Source: Sphagnum compactum
Taxonomy: Eukaryota > Bryophyta > Sphagnopsida > Sphagnales
Assembly: GCA_965153455.1 (NCBI GenBank)
Contig: OZ234498.1
Coordinates: 2,480,001-2,544,000 of the forward strand
Length of the DNA: 64,000 bases
Direction: 5' to 3'
Below are positions 37,516 to 48,415 of the stretch, piece by piece. Every line of letters starts with the position of its first letter. Positions within the stretch are counted from its first letter, which is position 1. Position numbers and translations under genes: made by a program. A model generated the notes under the pieces. The model was not told the origin of the DNA. It did no database searches and saw nothing but the letters and a program-made list of their open reading frames with translations.

Positions 37516-37734
37516 GTCAACCATTTACACACACAACACTGATATGTCTGTAGGTTTTTTAGAGACCAATTAGAAAAAATTCAACAAACCAGCCCAGTGA
37601 GACAAGTAAAGTCCTTATATCATATATGTGACGGGGTTTTGGGGGGTGGGGGAGAGAGAGGTCGGTGAAGTAGCAGCCGATGTCCAACACTATGTCCGTT
37701 TGTCTGTGACAGGGCTTGGTTTGTCATTTTGTCT

Positions 37735-38055
37735 TGGGCACGGGCGGGAACTGAGCACGGGCACGAATTGGGCACGAGACTGGACACGAGCGAATTGGGC
37801 CCGAGAGAGGGACACGATACGAATGGACTGAGCACGGACTGGACACAGGCACGAGACTAGGCACGAGCATGGACGGACTGGGCACGAGCTGAGCACGAGA
37901 GCTATCTTACAGATGATTTCTCATGGACTAATTGGTGCTGCACTCTTTTTTCTAGCAGGAACAAGTTACGACAGGACGCGTACCCTTTTTCTTCATAAAA
38001 TGGGAGCGAACTGAGCACAACACGGGCGGGCTGGGCACGGACGGATTGTGTCCGA
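37735..38055. repeat. degenerate GGGCACGA/GAGCACGG minisatellite
   Basis: Variants of GGCACGA(G/A), GAGCACGG and GGACTGGGCACGAG recur many times from 37738 to 37897, and again at 38008-38060. The tract is much richer in G and C than its surroundings. It creates Arg- or Pro-rich spurious frames. It sits just 3' of the AP2 gene. Confidence 0.75.
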
Positions 38056-38071
38056 ACGTCACGGGTACCCA

Positions 38072-39314
38072 CTAGTTATATTTAAAAGTATCTGAAAGGA
38101 TCTCCATCAGATCCATTTTCGAAATGTCGTCCTGGCTACACAGGTATAGGTTCAGGTCGTCTAACGGAGGAAGCCCATCGTCATCACTCCAGTTCCCGCC
38201 GTCCTACACCAAGAAAAACTGGATTAGTTGTTGAAAAAAAATACTGTCATAACATTGGAAAATAGACCCCGTGGTGATAAACCTGACACCAATGATTCAC
38301 CAGTGATGCACCCAGGTTCTAAGATACAAAGTCATGAAATTAAAAAAAGTACAACAGTTTTTCTTTTCTGATCACAACAACAAGAGGGATTCACAAATGG
38401 GGTTTAAAGCCCAAAACACACTACTTAATGCCAACAGATAATGAGCACAAACCAGCTGCGTCACTTCGACTGCCGCGTCGCTTATAAGCTCAGAATCTGC
38501 CGACAACGAGAGAGTGGTGACCTCCAGAGCCGCTGGCCCCCGAGGTCTTCCGCCATCAGCTGCAGCAGACGTCACAACACTGACCTGAATGTCAGAGGTA
38601 TCTGCAGCTTCTTCCCCATCGCCTGCAAGTACCAAAAGCCGGTTCGTTAAAGTGCGTGCTTCGGAGATCAGAACATTGGGCTGCAGCTCCCGATAGTGCA
38701 TTGCATACTGCTTCGCTTTCTCCCTAACGAAATCCACAAAATCCTTTCTCCGTGGCGTGTTCTTGAACCTTGGAGGACAAAGTTCGAAAAAACCTTCGGG
38801 ATACTCGAAATAGTATGTGGGTTTACCCAGGAAGTACTGTGCAGCATCGTAAGCAAACATGGCTTCCTCTGCTCTGTCAAAAGTCCCAATCCAGTTTCTT
38901 TGGGAACGCCGCCAGTTCGACGCACGGAAGCGAAACTCCACAACCCATTTTCGCTGGCGCTGGCGAACTCCTGGACTGCCGCCAAGGCTTCGACGCACGG
39001 GTGATCGCGCAAGCGCCTGCTGCAAACCGGCTGAACCGCCGACAATTTCTCCATGAACGCGTTGCGGCCGACGCAGCCGACGACGAGCAGCTTCGTCACT
39101 TTCGTCTGGCAATAATAATACGGTCCTGCAACAGCATCCAGAGCTGAATTTCTCTCTATACTTTCAGAAGAAGAAAAAGACAGTACCAAATCTCAAGTTG
39201 CAACAGACCTCCATGCTAAGCTTTGAGAAACAAACAATATCGTGATTGCAAAAAATCCATGACACAATGAATCCAAAACCTGATCATGTCGTCTGAGACG
39301 CGACTGTCACCCAT
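38072..39314 (-). CDS. AP2/ERF-domain transcription factor, divergent
   Basis: Plant nuclear DNA-binding protein with one AP2/ERF domain. Three exons on the minus strand: 39314-39280 (MGDSRVSDDMIR), 39125-38453 and 38203-38072. They total 840 nt, 279 residues plus stop, and phases 2 and 0 close. The domain spans roughly residues 70-130: PGVRQRQRKWVVEFRF, NWIGTFDRAEEAMFAYDAAQ and GKPTYYFEYP. The GVRQR, WIGTF and AYDAA signatures fit ERF-type proteins, but there is an insertion after the EFRF strand and FEYP stands where NFP is usual. Before it lies an Arg-rich segment (AARRRLRRPQR), possibly a nuclear localisation signal. The last exon ends in an acidic tail (WSDDDGLPPLDDLNLY), like an activation region. 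The main exon has no ATG before the domain, which is why the small upstream exon is needed. Subfamily and targets are not assigned. Confidence 0.8.
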
Positions 39315-39846
39315 AGTTGATACACCAACAGTGGAGCGATCAATGCAGTCAGTACAAAAGCACGGCTGCGATACTTTCCTGCGGTCTGCCTATTTAACCG
39401 GTTTATGGATAGGGTAAATGGGCAGACTGGAGGAAAAATCCGCAGCAGTACTTTTGTACTACTGCAATCATTTCCTCTGGCCTGTTTAATTTTCCATACC
39501 AATGCAAAAGTAGCCATATTTTCGTAGAAGAATATATAATGTGTTCCCATATTTAAACAATCAATTCTTTATTGGTCGCCAGAACTAGACAGTTTTAAAA
39601 AATATATATAATTTTACTGTTTGACTACATGTCAGAAGCAGAGCACCCATAATTCCTTGGCAACTTGGACAAGTCTCTAAATTCTGCAACATGTATAAAA
39701 CTAAATTGATGAACCTTGTTTTAAATATATATAAACAAGGATGAAAATTCATCCAAAAAACTACAAGGCATGTCAAAGCAAATGTAAACACACGAAAGGA
39801 AAACGAAGACCATCAAAACAATAGTGATGAAGTGAAAGATGTAATG
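39315..39846. other. AP2 gene upstream region
   Basis: About 530 bp between the AP2 start codon and the 3' end of the retrotransposon relic, presumably holding the AP2 promoter and leader. A weak TATA-like word (TTAAATAGG on the minus strand near 39390) is visible. No other gene is seen. Confidence 0.4.
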
Positions 39847-40704
39847 CTAAAGGGGCATCCTTTGCCACAAATCAGCTAGCAATGAAGGTGCACTAGCTTG
39901 TATGTGTGGAAGATATGAAAAATTGTGACTAAATGTGGCAACACGCTGAAAAATCGTGATGGCTTGTGCATGATGTAGGGCTATCAACACTCGTTACCTA
40001 TAATTATATATAAGCATCGAAGGTACCAAGGAGGTCTACTAATGGCAAACTATACATGCATGTACACAAGAAATCAGAACAGAATCAAAATAAGGATGGA
40101 GACAACTGTAGGTCTCTATGGCAAGCGGAATGAAATTATCTCTTAGTGCTTGCTCTGTGTAGGATCGTGCCTTGTTTTGAGGAACAATTGTCACTACATG
40201 CGCTATCATTGTCGAAACACATTACACCAAATTTGTTTGAGTCAGATCGACAATGACAACGTCCGCCATGGTTTGAAAATTGTCTCGAGTGATGACAATA
40301 TCCACTTGTCTTTATGTGTGGCGAGAGAAAAGGTGGAAAACCTCTCTCTATATATGAGTTCCACTCTCTAATGCGATAGTTGCAATATTATTTCGAAATG
40401 TATCATGGGCTGTAGTGCGTTCACTCCCACATAGGCAACATAACAAATGGATACCCAAATCATCGATGGTATGACCACACTGGCATCATGAAAGATGTGC
40501 AACTATAGGATGTGGTATATCGAGACGAATAGAACGTGTTATTAAAAAATGGGCGGAAGATAAACGGAATGAAGGGGTGTTAAGACAAGTTAATAACCAA
40601 GCCCCTGCTGCTAGACCTACACACAAATGAAAACGTGTTCGCACAACATCCAAAAGAACATTTGCTAAAAGTGAAATAAATTCTTGCTCATGTAATTGAT
40701 CCAT
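39847..40704 (-). pseudogene. Cys-His knuckle and endonuclease C-terminus of the non-LTR relic
   Basis: A single reading frame can be followed for over 800 bases, broken only by stop codons. It begins with LHEQEFISLLANVL and AGAWLLTCLNTPSF, then RLDIPHPIVAHLS, a stop, CQCGHTIDDLGIHLLCC, HDTFRNNIATIALESG, a stop, REVFHLFSRHT, a stop, RQVDIVITRDNF, MADVVIVD, and later FIPLAIETYSCLHPYFDS to the end. The Cys-His and Asp...Asp-Val spacing suits a zinc knuckle followed by a restriction-like nuclease, which nicks target DNA in live elements. Most stops are TGA or TAG where CGA or CAG would restore the reading, the mark of C-to-T decay. Confidence 0.75.
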
Positions 40705-41197
40705 AAAAAAAACTACACTTGAAGATAGGATTACATTACTAGATTTTTGAAAGGCAAGACATGTGATTGGACGACCTCAAGTAACATCGCCTAGTATCCC
40801 ATAATGCAACCTGGAGAGATAAATATTGGTTTCTACATGTGCCACCGCATCAAGAAGAATACGGTAATCATCCTGCTGGAAATAAGAAACTAGTGCAAGA
40901 GTGATCAAAACCCAACATCCTAAAAAAGCAGGGGCAACATGTCGGACCAGTAAAAGAAGGCCTAGCCCCTCTAAAGAAGCAAGAAGAGTGACTTGACAAA
41001 GAGCTAAATGGCCCATTGTGGTGCCAAAGGATTCTGACCTTAATAGCTTTTCTAACATAACTACAGTACAAACATTACAAGATACATGGTGATGGAATAT
41101 AGTATGTTATAAATAGCTTGGTCGTTGGACATAACAAAGTGAAAACATCACAAAAGCTATCTAAGGATCTCTAAGCATAGGAAGGCTAACGATCGTA

Positions 41198-42031
41198 CTA
41201 AGGTCTTCTTAAAATGCCTCTAATACGAAAGACTACACAAATAGCAAAAAACCCATTATAACACCTAGTACATGAAGACCAAACTTGGGTGTAAAAATAC
41301 CTAGAGGAAGTGATATAAACTAGTCTAACCCTTATGGAAACCAGGTTACGCATTTTATTGTTTGCACTAAAAGTCATAATGCTCCAAATTCCTCCTATAA
41401 TTACAAAAAAAGGTAACACATCCAAAGCAAGACCAATTATATGTGTATCATCTACCAACAAAGGAAAAACACAAATAAGGTGGGCTACTTCAATAGGACG
41501 AAAAATATGAAAATGAGCTAAGGTAAACAACACTCCTCCCAAAAGATCCCTTTGTCATGTACCAAACTTGGATGAAATGACAATGAAATCCCCGTGCTTA
41601 GAAGCTCCGAGAAATATAGTGAAAATGGATGTGCGTAAAATTAACGAACAAATGGGAAAAACTGATCCAAAGTGTTGGTAAAAAATCACAACTCTTGAAA
41701 AATAGCTGTTCGAAATACTGAATTAAACGCATTTCGAACATCCGTTTGTAATACCACCCACTCCAAATATAGATCCAACATAATTTTAACCCCATGAACC
41801 ATTGTCTTGCACTCACTCGGCATTGCCACCCCAAATTGGTGGGGATTAAAATGTTCTATAAATGTATCCTTGAATTGAATAGCTAGTGTGCGAACGATTA
41901 ATTGATAAATCACATCTCCAATCGCAATGGGTCCAATGCTTCCAACGAGTTTTTTCAGAACGAATAGTCACGATGCAACAAATAGGTGTGATACTGATGG
42001 AAGAACATGACCACAAACGATGTGCTTGCAT
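41198..42031 (-). pseudogene. reverse transcriptase domain of the non-LTR relic
   Basis: Contains the template-binding and palm blocks: IAIGDVIYQLIVRTLAIQF, HQFGVAMPSECKTMVHGVK, VVLQTDVRNAFNS (motif A Asp) and, after a frame break, DLLGGVLFTLAHFHIF and VFPLLVDDTHIIG (motif C, VDD in place of the usual xADD/YADD). The frame is broken between motifs A and C near 41695-41560. The sequence would synthesise cDNA at a nicked target in a live element; here it is inactive. Confidence 0.8.
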
Positions 42032-43209
42032 ATTTCAAAAAAGAGATCAAAGCCACTAGCAGAGTCACCAGAGACAAAACAATACCATAAAAGTTTATAC
42101 ACCATACCTGAGGACTATCGATGAAAGACGTGGAGAATGTGTCAAAGCATAAATAAATGCCTTCCTATCCAAAACAATATACATCTCTGGATGAAAATCC
42201 TCGACAAAAGGGGGGAGGTCATCTTAACCAATGGATGAAAATGGTGAAGGACCACAATGGTCTCAACTGATGGGGCTGTAAGAGTGTTGGGGCCCAATGC
42301 ACATATTGCTCGAACAAACTCCCCTACATGAACAAATGCATGTGTTCAACGCAATCGTGCTAATGGAAGTGGAACAGGATCTAATGCCATCTTTGAAGAT
42401 CTTTAAGAAGCCAATTCATGTGCTCTAATTGTGTGATCCTCTTGCAATGTTTCCCAATCCCCTGCCATGTACTATCGCAAACAAATTTGTGTCTATTGGT
42501 GGTGTTTCTCACCACCCCATGGCAGAAATGACAAACACCAAGAATGGAAGAGCAAAAGTGCATGTCAAGTTGCTATGTTAGATGGATTGACGACCACCAA
42601 ACTAAAAGGATGCACAAAACATGTTGAACCTTGACATGAAAAGCATATGGAATGTGATGGTATGAATAGGGATGTGGTAAACCAAAATGGAAAGCATCGA
42701 TAATATCTAATGATACAATCCATGTCCAGGCCGAAAAAAAAGGAGAAAATTATAATGTTGAAAGGCATTGGCACCCTAAAAGCTGATGATTGCCTATGTG
42801 CGGTGCATGATGTCTAGAGATGTGTTCAACCTGCTCCTACTACGTATAAGCAACCATAACTAGATCAAGGAACACGTGGACGTTGTTGATGGGATGAATG
42901 GGCCCCTAATGTAAGTACAAATGATTGAAGAATAGTTTGTGACTATTTAGATAGAAAAGGTGTGAAATGTGTGGATGAATTAGGTGTAACTGAAAAGACT
43001 AGATGAAGCAAAGTAGATACGTTGGGAATCATTAGGTGAAGGGGCAAAAACATGTCATAACAATCCATACAAGTCATCACGATATCAGAATCATGCTGTG
43101 ATACCCATCGACGCTTTGATGACGATGAAACGTCTAGCCTGCCAGAGCTATAAGCACTAACTAACAAAGCCTTACAAAAAACTTCTAGAACTACTATTAC
43201 CTCAAAAGA

Positions 43210-43231
43210 ATATATATATATATATATATAT
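43210..43231. repeat. (TA)11 microsatellite
   Basis: Perfect TA run at the upstream side of the retrotransposon relic. Confidence 0.95.
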
Positions 43232-43440
43232 TGTACCAAGGTGGCACCTAGAATTGGACTAAAATTATGTGTCTATGATTTTCATAACTGAAATTTAAAT
43301 TTTGTGGAAAATTGAACTTGGAATAGTTCTAGTGGAACCTAAACACTACCTCATGTGTGAAGAACTAGACCTGAAACGGTTCTAGGGAGAAGCAACAACA
43401 ATTTTGGGACTACAACAAACCCTAAATTCAAGATGTGCCG

Positions 43441-43632
43441 AAACAAAGAAGGAGACACAAACAAGAAACTAGACAAGGACAAAATGTGTTCCGACATAAT
43501 AACAATGAGCAAAAAAAAGAAGAGCCAAAACAAATGAGCAAAAAAAAAAGAGCCAAAACAAAGAAAGAGACACAAACAAGAAGCGTTACAAGAACAAAAT
43601 ATCTTCCAACGGTAATAATGAGCAACAAAAAG
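43441..43632 (+). repeat. imperfect tandem duplication, offset about 116 bp
   Basis: AACAAAGAAGGAGACACAAA at 43442 recurs as AACAAAGAAAGAGACACAAA at 43558, each followed by ACAAGAA, a GACAAGGACAAAAT/ACAAGAACAAAAT word, TTCC and a final AATGAGCAA. Between them AGCAAAAAAAAGAGCCAAAACAA is doubled again. Low complexity makes the long frames on both strands meaningless. Confidence 0.75.
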
Positions 43633-43699
43633 AATGCAACGATCACGGAGGTGCTCTTACCTTACACATGTCACCTACAGTAGCTAACCCGTGTCGCTC

Positions 43700-44034
43700 G
43701 CTAGGGCCATTGAAGAATCTTGTGGGGGAATCTGTGAGAAAATGGGACCCACAGAAGCGCATCTGATGAGAAGTCCAGACCCCTGGACCCCTTCCTCGCT
43801 CGCATCTTCTCGCGCAACAGGTTTTTCTCGACGACGGTAGGTTATAGGCAATTAGTACCAGGTAGGCTACTAGGCTATTCCAAAATCATGTTACAAGCAT
43901 CTATAAATGCAAGAAGGAAAACATGCATTTCCTTCGGCCTATTTAATATTTTCCGCATTGGTACTAGTATTTTTTTTTTGTTGTCACACTTGAAAACGAA
44001 AAAGGAAAACAATGCTGATTGTTGCTAACTGCAG
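43700..44034. other. spacer, slightly GC-richer, no gene seen
   Basis: Includes a G/C-richer patch (43730-43850) without recognisable coding sequence. It ends in an acceptor-like TTGCTAACTGCAG just before a short acidic frame (listed next). Confidence 0.4.
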
Positions 44035-44132
44035 CTGAAGAAATTTATGATGATGATGATGAAATTCCTGTAGCTTCATCCAAGAGCTTAAAGAAAGAAA
44101 TTCAGACAGCAGCTTCCTCAAAGAGGTTTTAA
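44035..44132 (+). other. orphan terminal-exon candidate, unidentified
   Basis: After GCAG at 44031-44034, a frame of 31 residues runs to TAA: EEIYDDDDEIPVASSKSLKK, then a Gln/Ala/Ser/Lys-rich end finishing SSKRF. Acidic start and basic end look protein-like, and the composition differs from the flanks. No partner exon was found upstream within several kb, only the retrotransposon relic and repeats. It could be a captured or leftover last exon, or chance. Confidence 0.2.
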
Positions 44133-47100
44133 AAGGAAAGTTTCGACATGACATTTACATATAGCGTCCACCCAAATTTGACAGGCCGGAATCAACGGAA
44201 GCCCCTCCCAGAGGTGCCTCATCCTGCTTAAAGCACTAGGCATGTGATAAATGTTTTTTTTATAAATTTCTGTAGGATTTGTGATAAAGATTGATTAAAA
44301 AATCAGTTGTAAACAGAAGAAATGGAAATCTTCCGGGAAAAAAAAATCCTCGTGAGTGGGGGACTTCATGGGCCATAGGGCAATTCAACATGCTTTCCCA
44401 GATTTTGACATGCCCTACAAATACACTACTCATTTCCTTCAAGTGCTTTACGGGACTGGGCAGTCAACCACCCGCCACAATTGCTTCCTACTTATCTACC
44501 TACAAGAAAAAATCATGTTCTTAATGTTGATAATTGTAAAAGAAAAATGATGTGTTAATTTTTTTAATTTTAACTTTGTTCAAGTTTGTTTTAAACATGA
44601 TTTTTGAAGTTTGAATTCCTTGCACAATTTTTTTGACTTTGCTTTCGATCTTAATTTGTAGACCTTTATTTTAAACATGATTTGTGATTCTTTCCCTATT
44701 TTTTATTGTATTAAACATTGAACCTAAAGCACAAAAGGTTTCAAGTATGTAGTGTTTTCCATTTATGCGATGAAATAGGCTATCCTTTCCTCTTCTTTTG
44801 ATCGAATAAGGTGCTTAGAATTGCTGCATTCATTATTTTTTAAAGGTGTTGTTGTGTTTGTATTGTTGCAAAACAATGTCTATTTTCTATCAAATGTAAC
44901 ACTCAATTTATCATTTGTTATTGAGGTAACCCTATGAAAATATTATATGAATTTTTTAATTTGTATGTTTTAAATTAGTGAAAGGTAAAATAATCAGCAA
45001 GAATTGTAAATGATAATTATAAGCATCTAACATATGTACATGATTTTTTTATATTTTTTTGTGCATGTTTTGTTTCGTTGTAAGTCTCTATTGAAATGGT
45101 TGATTTTTATGTGAATTTCATGATAAGGGTTTATTCAAATCCACCAAGATACAACCACAATGTGTTTAACTATGTAATATGTTTATAAAAATTCTTGTGG
45201 GTATTTCACACATATTTAATCAAATGGATTGATATGTAATGAAAATAAAATTTAGCACAAAGTAAAATTTGAAATTTGGATGAAAGAAAATGGATTGAAA
45301 AAAATTTAATTGTTTTAGTAATATTTCATTTTTGAATAATCATAGGGAATGTTTTCTATTTTTTATTTTTTATAACATTTTATGCATTTTTGTTAGGAAA
45401 AAAAATCAAGATACATGGTTTAGTAGTTTCAACATGAAATATATTAGTTTATGATCAAGTCAATGAGCTTTTGTACTTCTTAATTGACATGTTGTCAAAA
45501 TGGTATTATTTTATACAAGATTTAACTGTGAATTGTGAATTGTTGTGCTTTCCAAAAAGGTTAGAATAAATTTATATTATTGCATATAAATTTTTAATTT
45601 TTTTGATGATTAAATGTTTTTTAACATGTCCACATTAAAATCAACTATGAATATTGTGAGGCAATGATGTGGAGCTTTTACATAAATGCATTTTAAACTA
45701 CTGGAAACCATGTGGTTAAAACAACTACACCCAACCACCCAAATTGACTTTGGATGGTCAAAGTGACAAACCACTAATTTCTAGTACAAATGGGTATAAT
45801 CCACTACCTGCCCATTATGTGACAAACCACTAATTGCCAACATGAGTGAGAATAATCCATTACATGCCCACTATGTGACAAACCACTAATTGCCAGCACA
45901 AGTGGGTATAATTCACTACATGCCCACTATGGTGGTTGTGTAATGGCTAATAACGATGGTCCCATTTTTTGTTTTTAATAGAAATTTGACTACTCAAAAA
46001 TATTTTCAGGCATGGTTGAAAATTGTTCACTTCACCTTTTCAAACCACGTGGGTGGTTTCCTAATGCTTATTTTAATGTGAATGTGTTGCAACAACACAC
46101 ATTCAAGGAAAAGAACCACATTGGCTACTTGCCACAAGTTTGATCAAGAGCATGAAAATAGAACACATTTCAACGATCTTGAGATGAGAAAAAACTTGAT
46201 CAATAGGCTTAGCTTGCGATCCCTAACCCTATTCCTAACCTTAATCCAATTTTTAAAATGAGATAGACGTGCGAGACAGTTAAACATCATCGCAATTGCA
46301 AAAAACATTAAATTCATAGCCGCGATTTGATGGATAGTTATGTGAAGTGTGCATGTGCGACATGCATTTGTACAGCTAACAAACACGTATGATAACTTGT
46401 AACTAAGTGGAATACAAGCTGTAAGAAGGGGTAACAGTTTGTCCATTTCATCAAAGGAACTAAAACAAGAGTTGTTCTTCAAGACTGATATTGGTTTGCC
46501 ACCAATTTGTTGGAGGCCTTTGTGGCCTTGACACTTTCTGAGGAAGGGAAAAAAAAAAAAAACCACAATGAAAATAGCTTTCTTAAATTGTTCAAAATTT
46601 AAAATGTCAAAATCTTCAAGAAACTTGTCCCATTGTCCTGAGCCAATTCCTTTGTATAGTCACCTTCTGCCAGTGTTCCTGTCACAGCCCACTTCTATTT
46701 GGTGAACAACCTTGTGATTTCCTGTCTCCCACCTAGGTTTCCTTTAACCAACATGGACACTATACTGCTAAACCAGGGATGGGGCATCCATAGTCATGTC
46801 CTCAGCCTTGTGCAACAACACTATCATAAAGCTAGAGATATCTTTGATTTTTATGAAGCAGGCCTTGGTGTGGTCTGAAGAGTGAACCAGTATCGGGCAG
46901 CTATTCCTTGCTTTTCTTCTTGATAAACTATGGTTTCAGTTTTTTACAATTTTGAAATATCATTTTGTTGATGATTTTCAGAATCACAAAACGTTCTGTT
47001 CCAGTTTTTTGAACCTTACCCACTGACTCTTCATCTGAAACGTAGATAACATTTCATCCCGAACACTGGTGTGAACATACATAGTCTTGTAGAAGCGACC

Positions 47101-47990
47101 TTAGCTATTAAGATTTAGTCAACCTATCCTTTCCTATTAACATTTAGACAACCGTATTGAGTAAGGGCAAAGGGTTGTTCTGTCTAGGAAGGCTTCTTTC
47201 ACAATGACTACTATTTTCAACTCAGCTGGATGTATTCCTGCATGCTGCATGACCAGTTCAAGTCCAATAATTTCCAACGGCTAGTATGACCGTTTCTTTT
47301 TCCACCTACATGTTGGCCCAGGAACGAAATTACTAAAGCTTTTTTTCTAGTATCTTGTATCTTGGCACAAAATAAGGCAATTTATGATCAAAGAACAAGA
47401 CATGAGTACCAAACCCATATAGACATTGGTTCTGGCTTTGTTAGTGGGCTATTTTGCTCCATAGCTTATGAACGCTAGACTCACTAGAGAACAATGTTGT
47501 GGTATGGAGTTGTTCACCAAATTTCCCTGGGATTTGTCTTATACTTTGGCTGGGCATGGCTTTTTTCAATGGCATGATCTCTCTTTTGATTGTGTAGCAT
47601 TTTCACTCCCTCCTCTCAACATCCAAATTAAAAGGCAATCCCCCACATTGGGTAGGGGGCTGTAAGTAGGTCTTGAGCATCATGTTGTTTTGAGTTCATT
47701 TTCCCAAAGACAAGGTATTAGGTATATGCTTGCTTGCCAGTCGCCACCCACCTCATTATTCTTTAGAGAGATGGGTACTTGTCTTTTCTCAGCCTTTTAT
47801 CCACACTACTAGGACCAATCTCGAAAATTGAAAAAGAAAGTATTCCCAGGTGCCATTGATTGGCACAAAGCACCACCACCAAAAAAGACAAGAGCTAAAG
47901 TCTTCTCAGAAGACTATAAAAAGTGGACAAAGTATCCCCCCAAAGGAAAAAAAAAGAAAAAGAAAGAAGAAGAAAAGAAAAAGGTGGACT
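44133..47990. other. AT-rich spacer, no gene seen
   Basis: Mostly AT-rich. On the minus strand 46144-46566 is open for 140 codons with hydrophobic and Cys-rich parts but no known motif. 46600-47700 is less AT-rich and may be a very old element. A Lys-rich frame at 47828-48031 ends in an A-rich low-complexity tract. A 56-bp tandem array is listed separately. Confidence 0.5.
45763..45930 (+). repeat. three tandem copies of a 56-bp unit
   Basis: Units at 45763-45818, 45819-45874 and 45875-45930 all begin GTGACAAACCACTAATT and end TGCCCA(C/T)TAT. Each is exactly 56 bp, so no indels have accumulated. Substitutions are scattered. Confidence 0.93.
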
Positions 47991-48011
47991 GTTCTTGTAG
48001 TGTGCAGCATC

Positions 48012-48415
48012 CAGTGTTGGACGGTTATTAAAACGGGTAGTAGACCCAATGATGGTTATGAGAACGGTTCTTAGGTTTCATAGCTGTGGTTCTCAAAGGA
48101 ATCAAAGAACCGGTTCTGATGTACAGCCACAGTTGCGAAAGCTTTCAAAAATTAGCGAACAACTTAACTGGCGATTCCTTAGAAATTAAACCACAAAAAA
48201 ACTGGTTGTTGGCCAATTATTAGAAACCGCACCAAACCACCACTGGATATCAGGGTGGGTCTTAGTTTCGATACCTGCGATTTTCAAAATAAAATAAAAT
48301 CAAATACTTGGTTTTGATATATAACCATGATTATCGAAAAATCACATACCCAATTCTGACATATATCCATGGTTCTCAACTTTTTTTTTGAAAAACCCGC
48401 CCAGACAAACCACCA
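48012..48415. mobile_element. possible small hAT-like non-autonomous element
   Basis: CAGTGTTGGACGGTTATTAA at 48012 resembles the end of the hAT relic at 61197 (TAGTGTTGGGCAGTTCT). The interior repeats GGTTCT/AACCGG words near both ends, a habit of hAT subterminal regions, and AAAACCCGCCCAGACA at about 48396 could be the other end. The right end matches poorly, so the limits are tentative. The alternative right end is at 50585. Confidence 0.35.

Larger units (their letters stand above)
35771..38071. other. spacer between SCPL fragment and AP2 gene
   Basis: AT-rich to about 37600 with no recognisable gene. Frames up to 95 codons (36858-37145) have no motif. A cluster of inverted words and a G/C-richer degenerate minisatellite are listed separately. 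Confidence 0.55.
39847..43190 (-). mobile_element. decayed non-LTR retrotransposon with restriction-like endonuclease
   Basis: Read on the minus strand, one long decayed coding region shows, in order: a Cys-His finger-like block (CHFCHGVVRNTTNRHKFVC) in 42381-42563; reverse transcriptase from about 42030 to 41200, with GPIAIGDVIYQLIVRTLAIQ, QTDVRNAFNS and VDDTHI (catalytic Asp positions); a linker with GLLLLVRHVAPAFLGCW; a Cys-His knuckle (CQCG...GIHLLCC) near 40470; and a PD-(D/E)XK-like block (VDIVITRD then ADVVIVD) near 40300. This order is that of site-specific non-LTR elements of the R2/NeSL/CRE type, not the usual plant L1 or RTE LINEs with AP endonuclease. The frame ends with TAG at 39847-39849. 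The 5' limit near 43190 is uncertain, and target-site duplications were not seen. Many stops and a few frame shifts show it is dead. Confidence 0.75.

Noticed and set aside
38441-39189. Frames opposite or in other phases of the AP2 exon
   Set aside because: They are the out-of-frame readings of a GC-richer coding exon; only one frame gives the AP2 signature.
43351-43683. Leu/Phe-rich or Lys/Arg-rich frames on both strands
   Set aside because: Explained by the A-rich tandem duplication.
46144-46566. 140-codon minus-strand frame
   Set aside because: No motif and no splice-supported continuation; starts in an A/T homopolymer. Kept only as a remark in the spacer entry.
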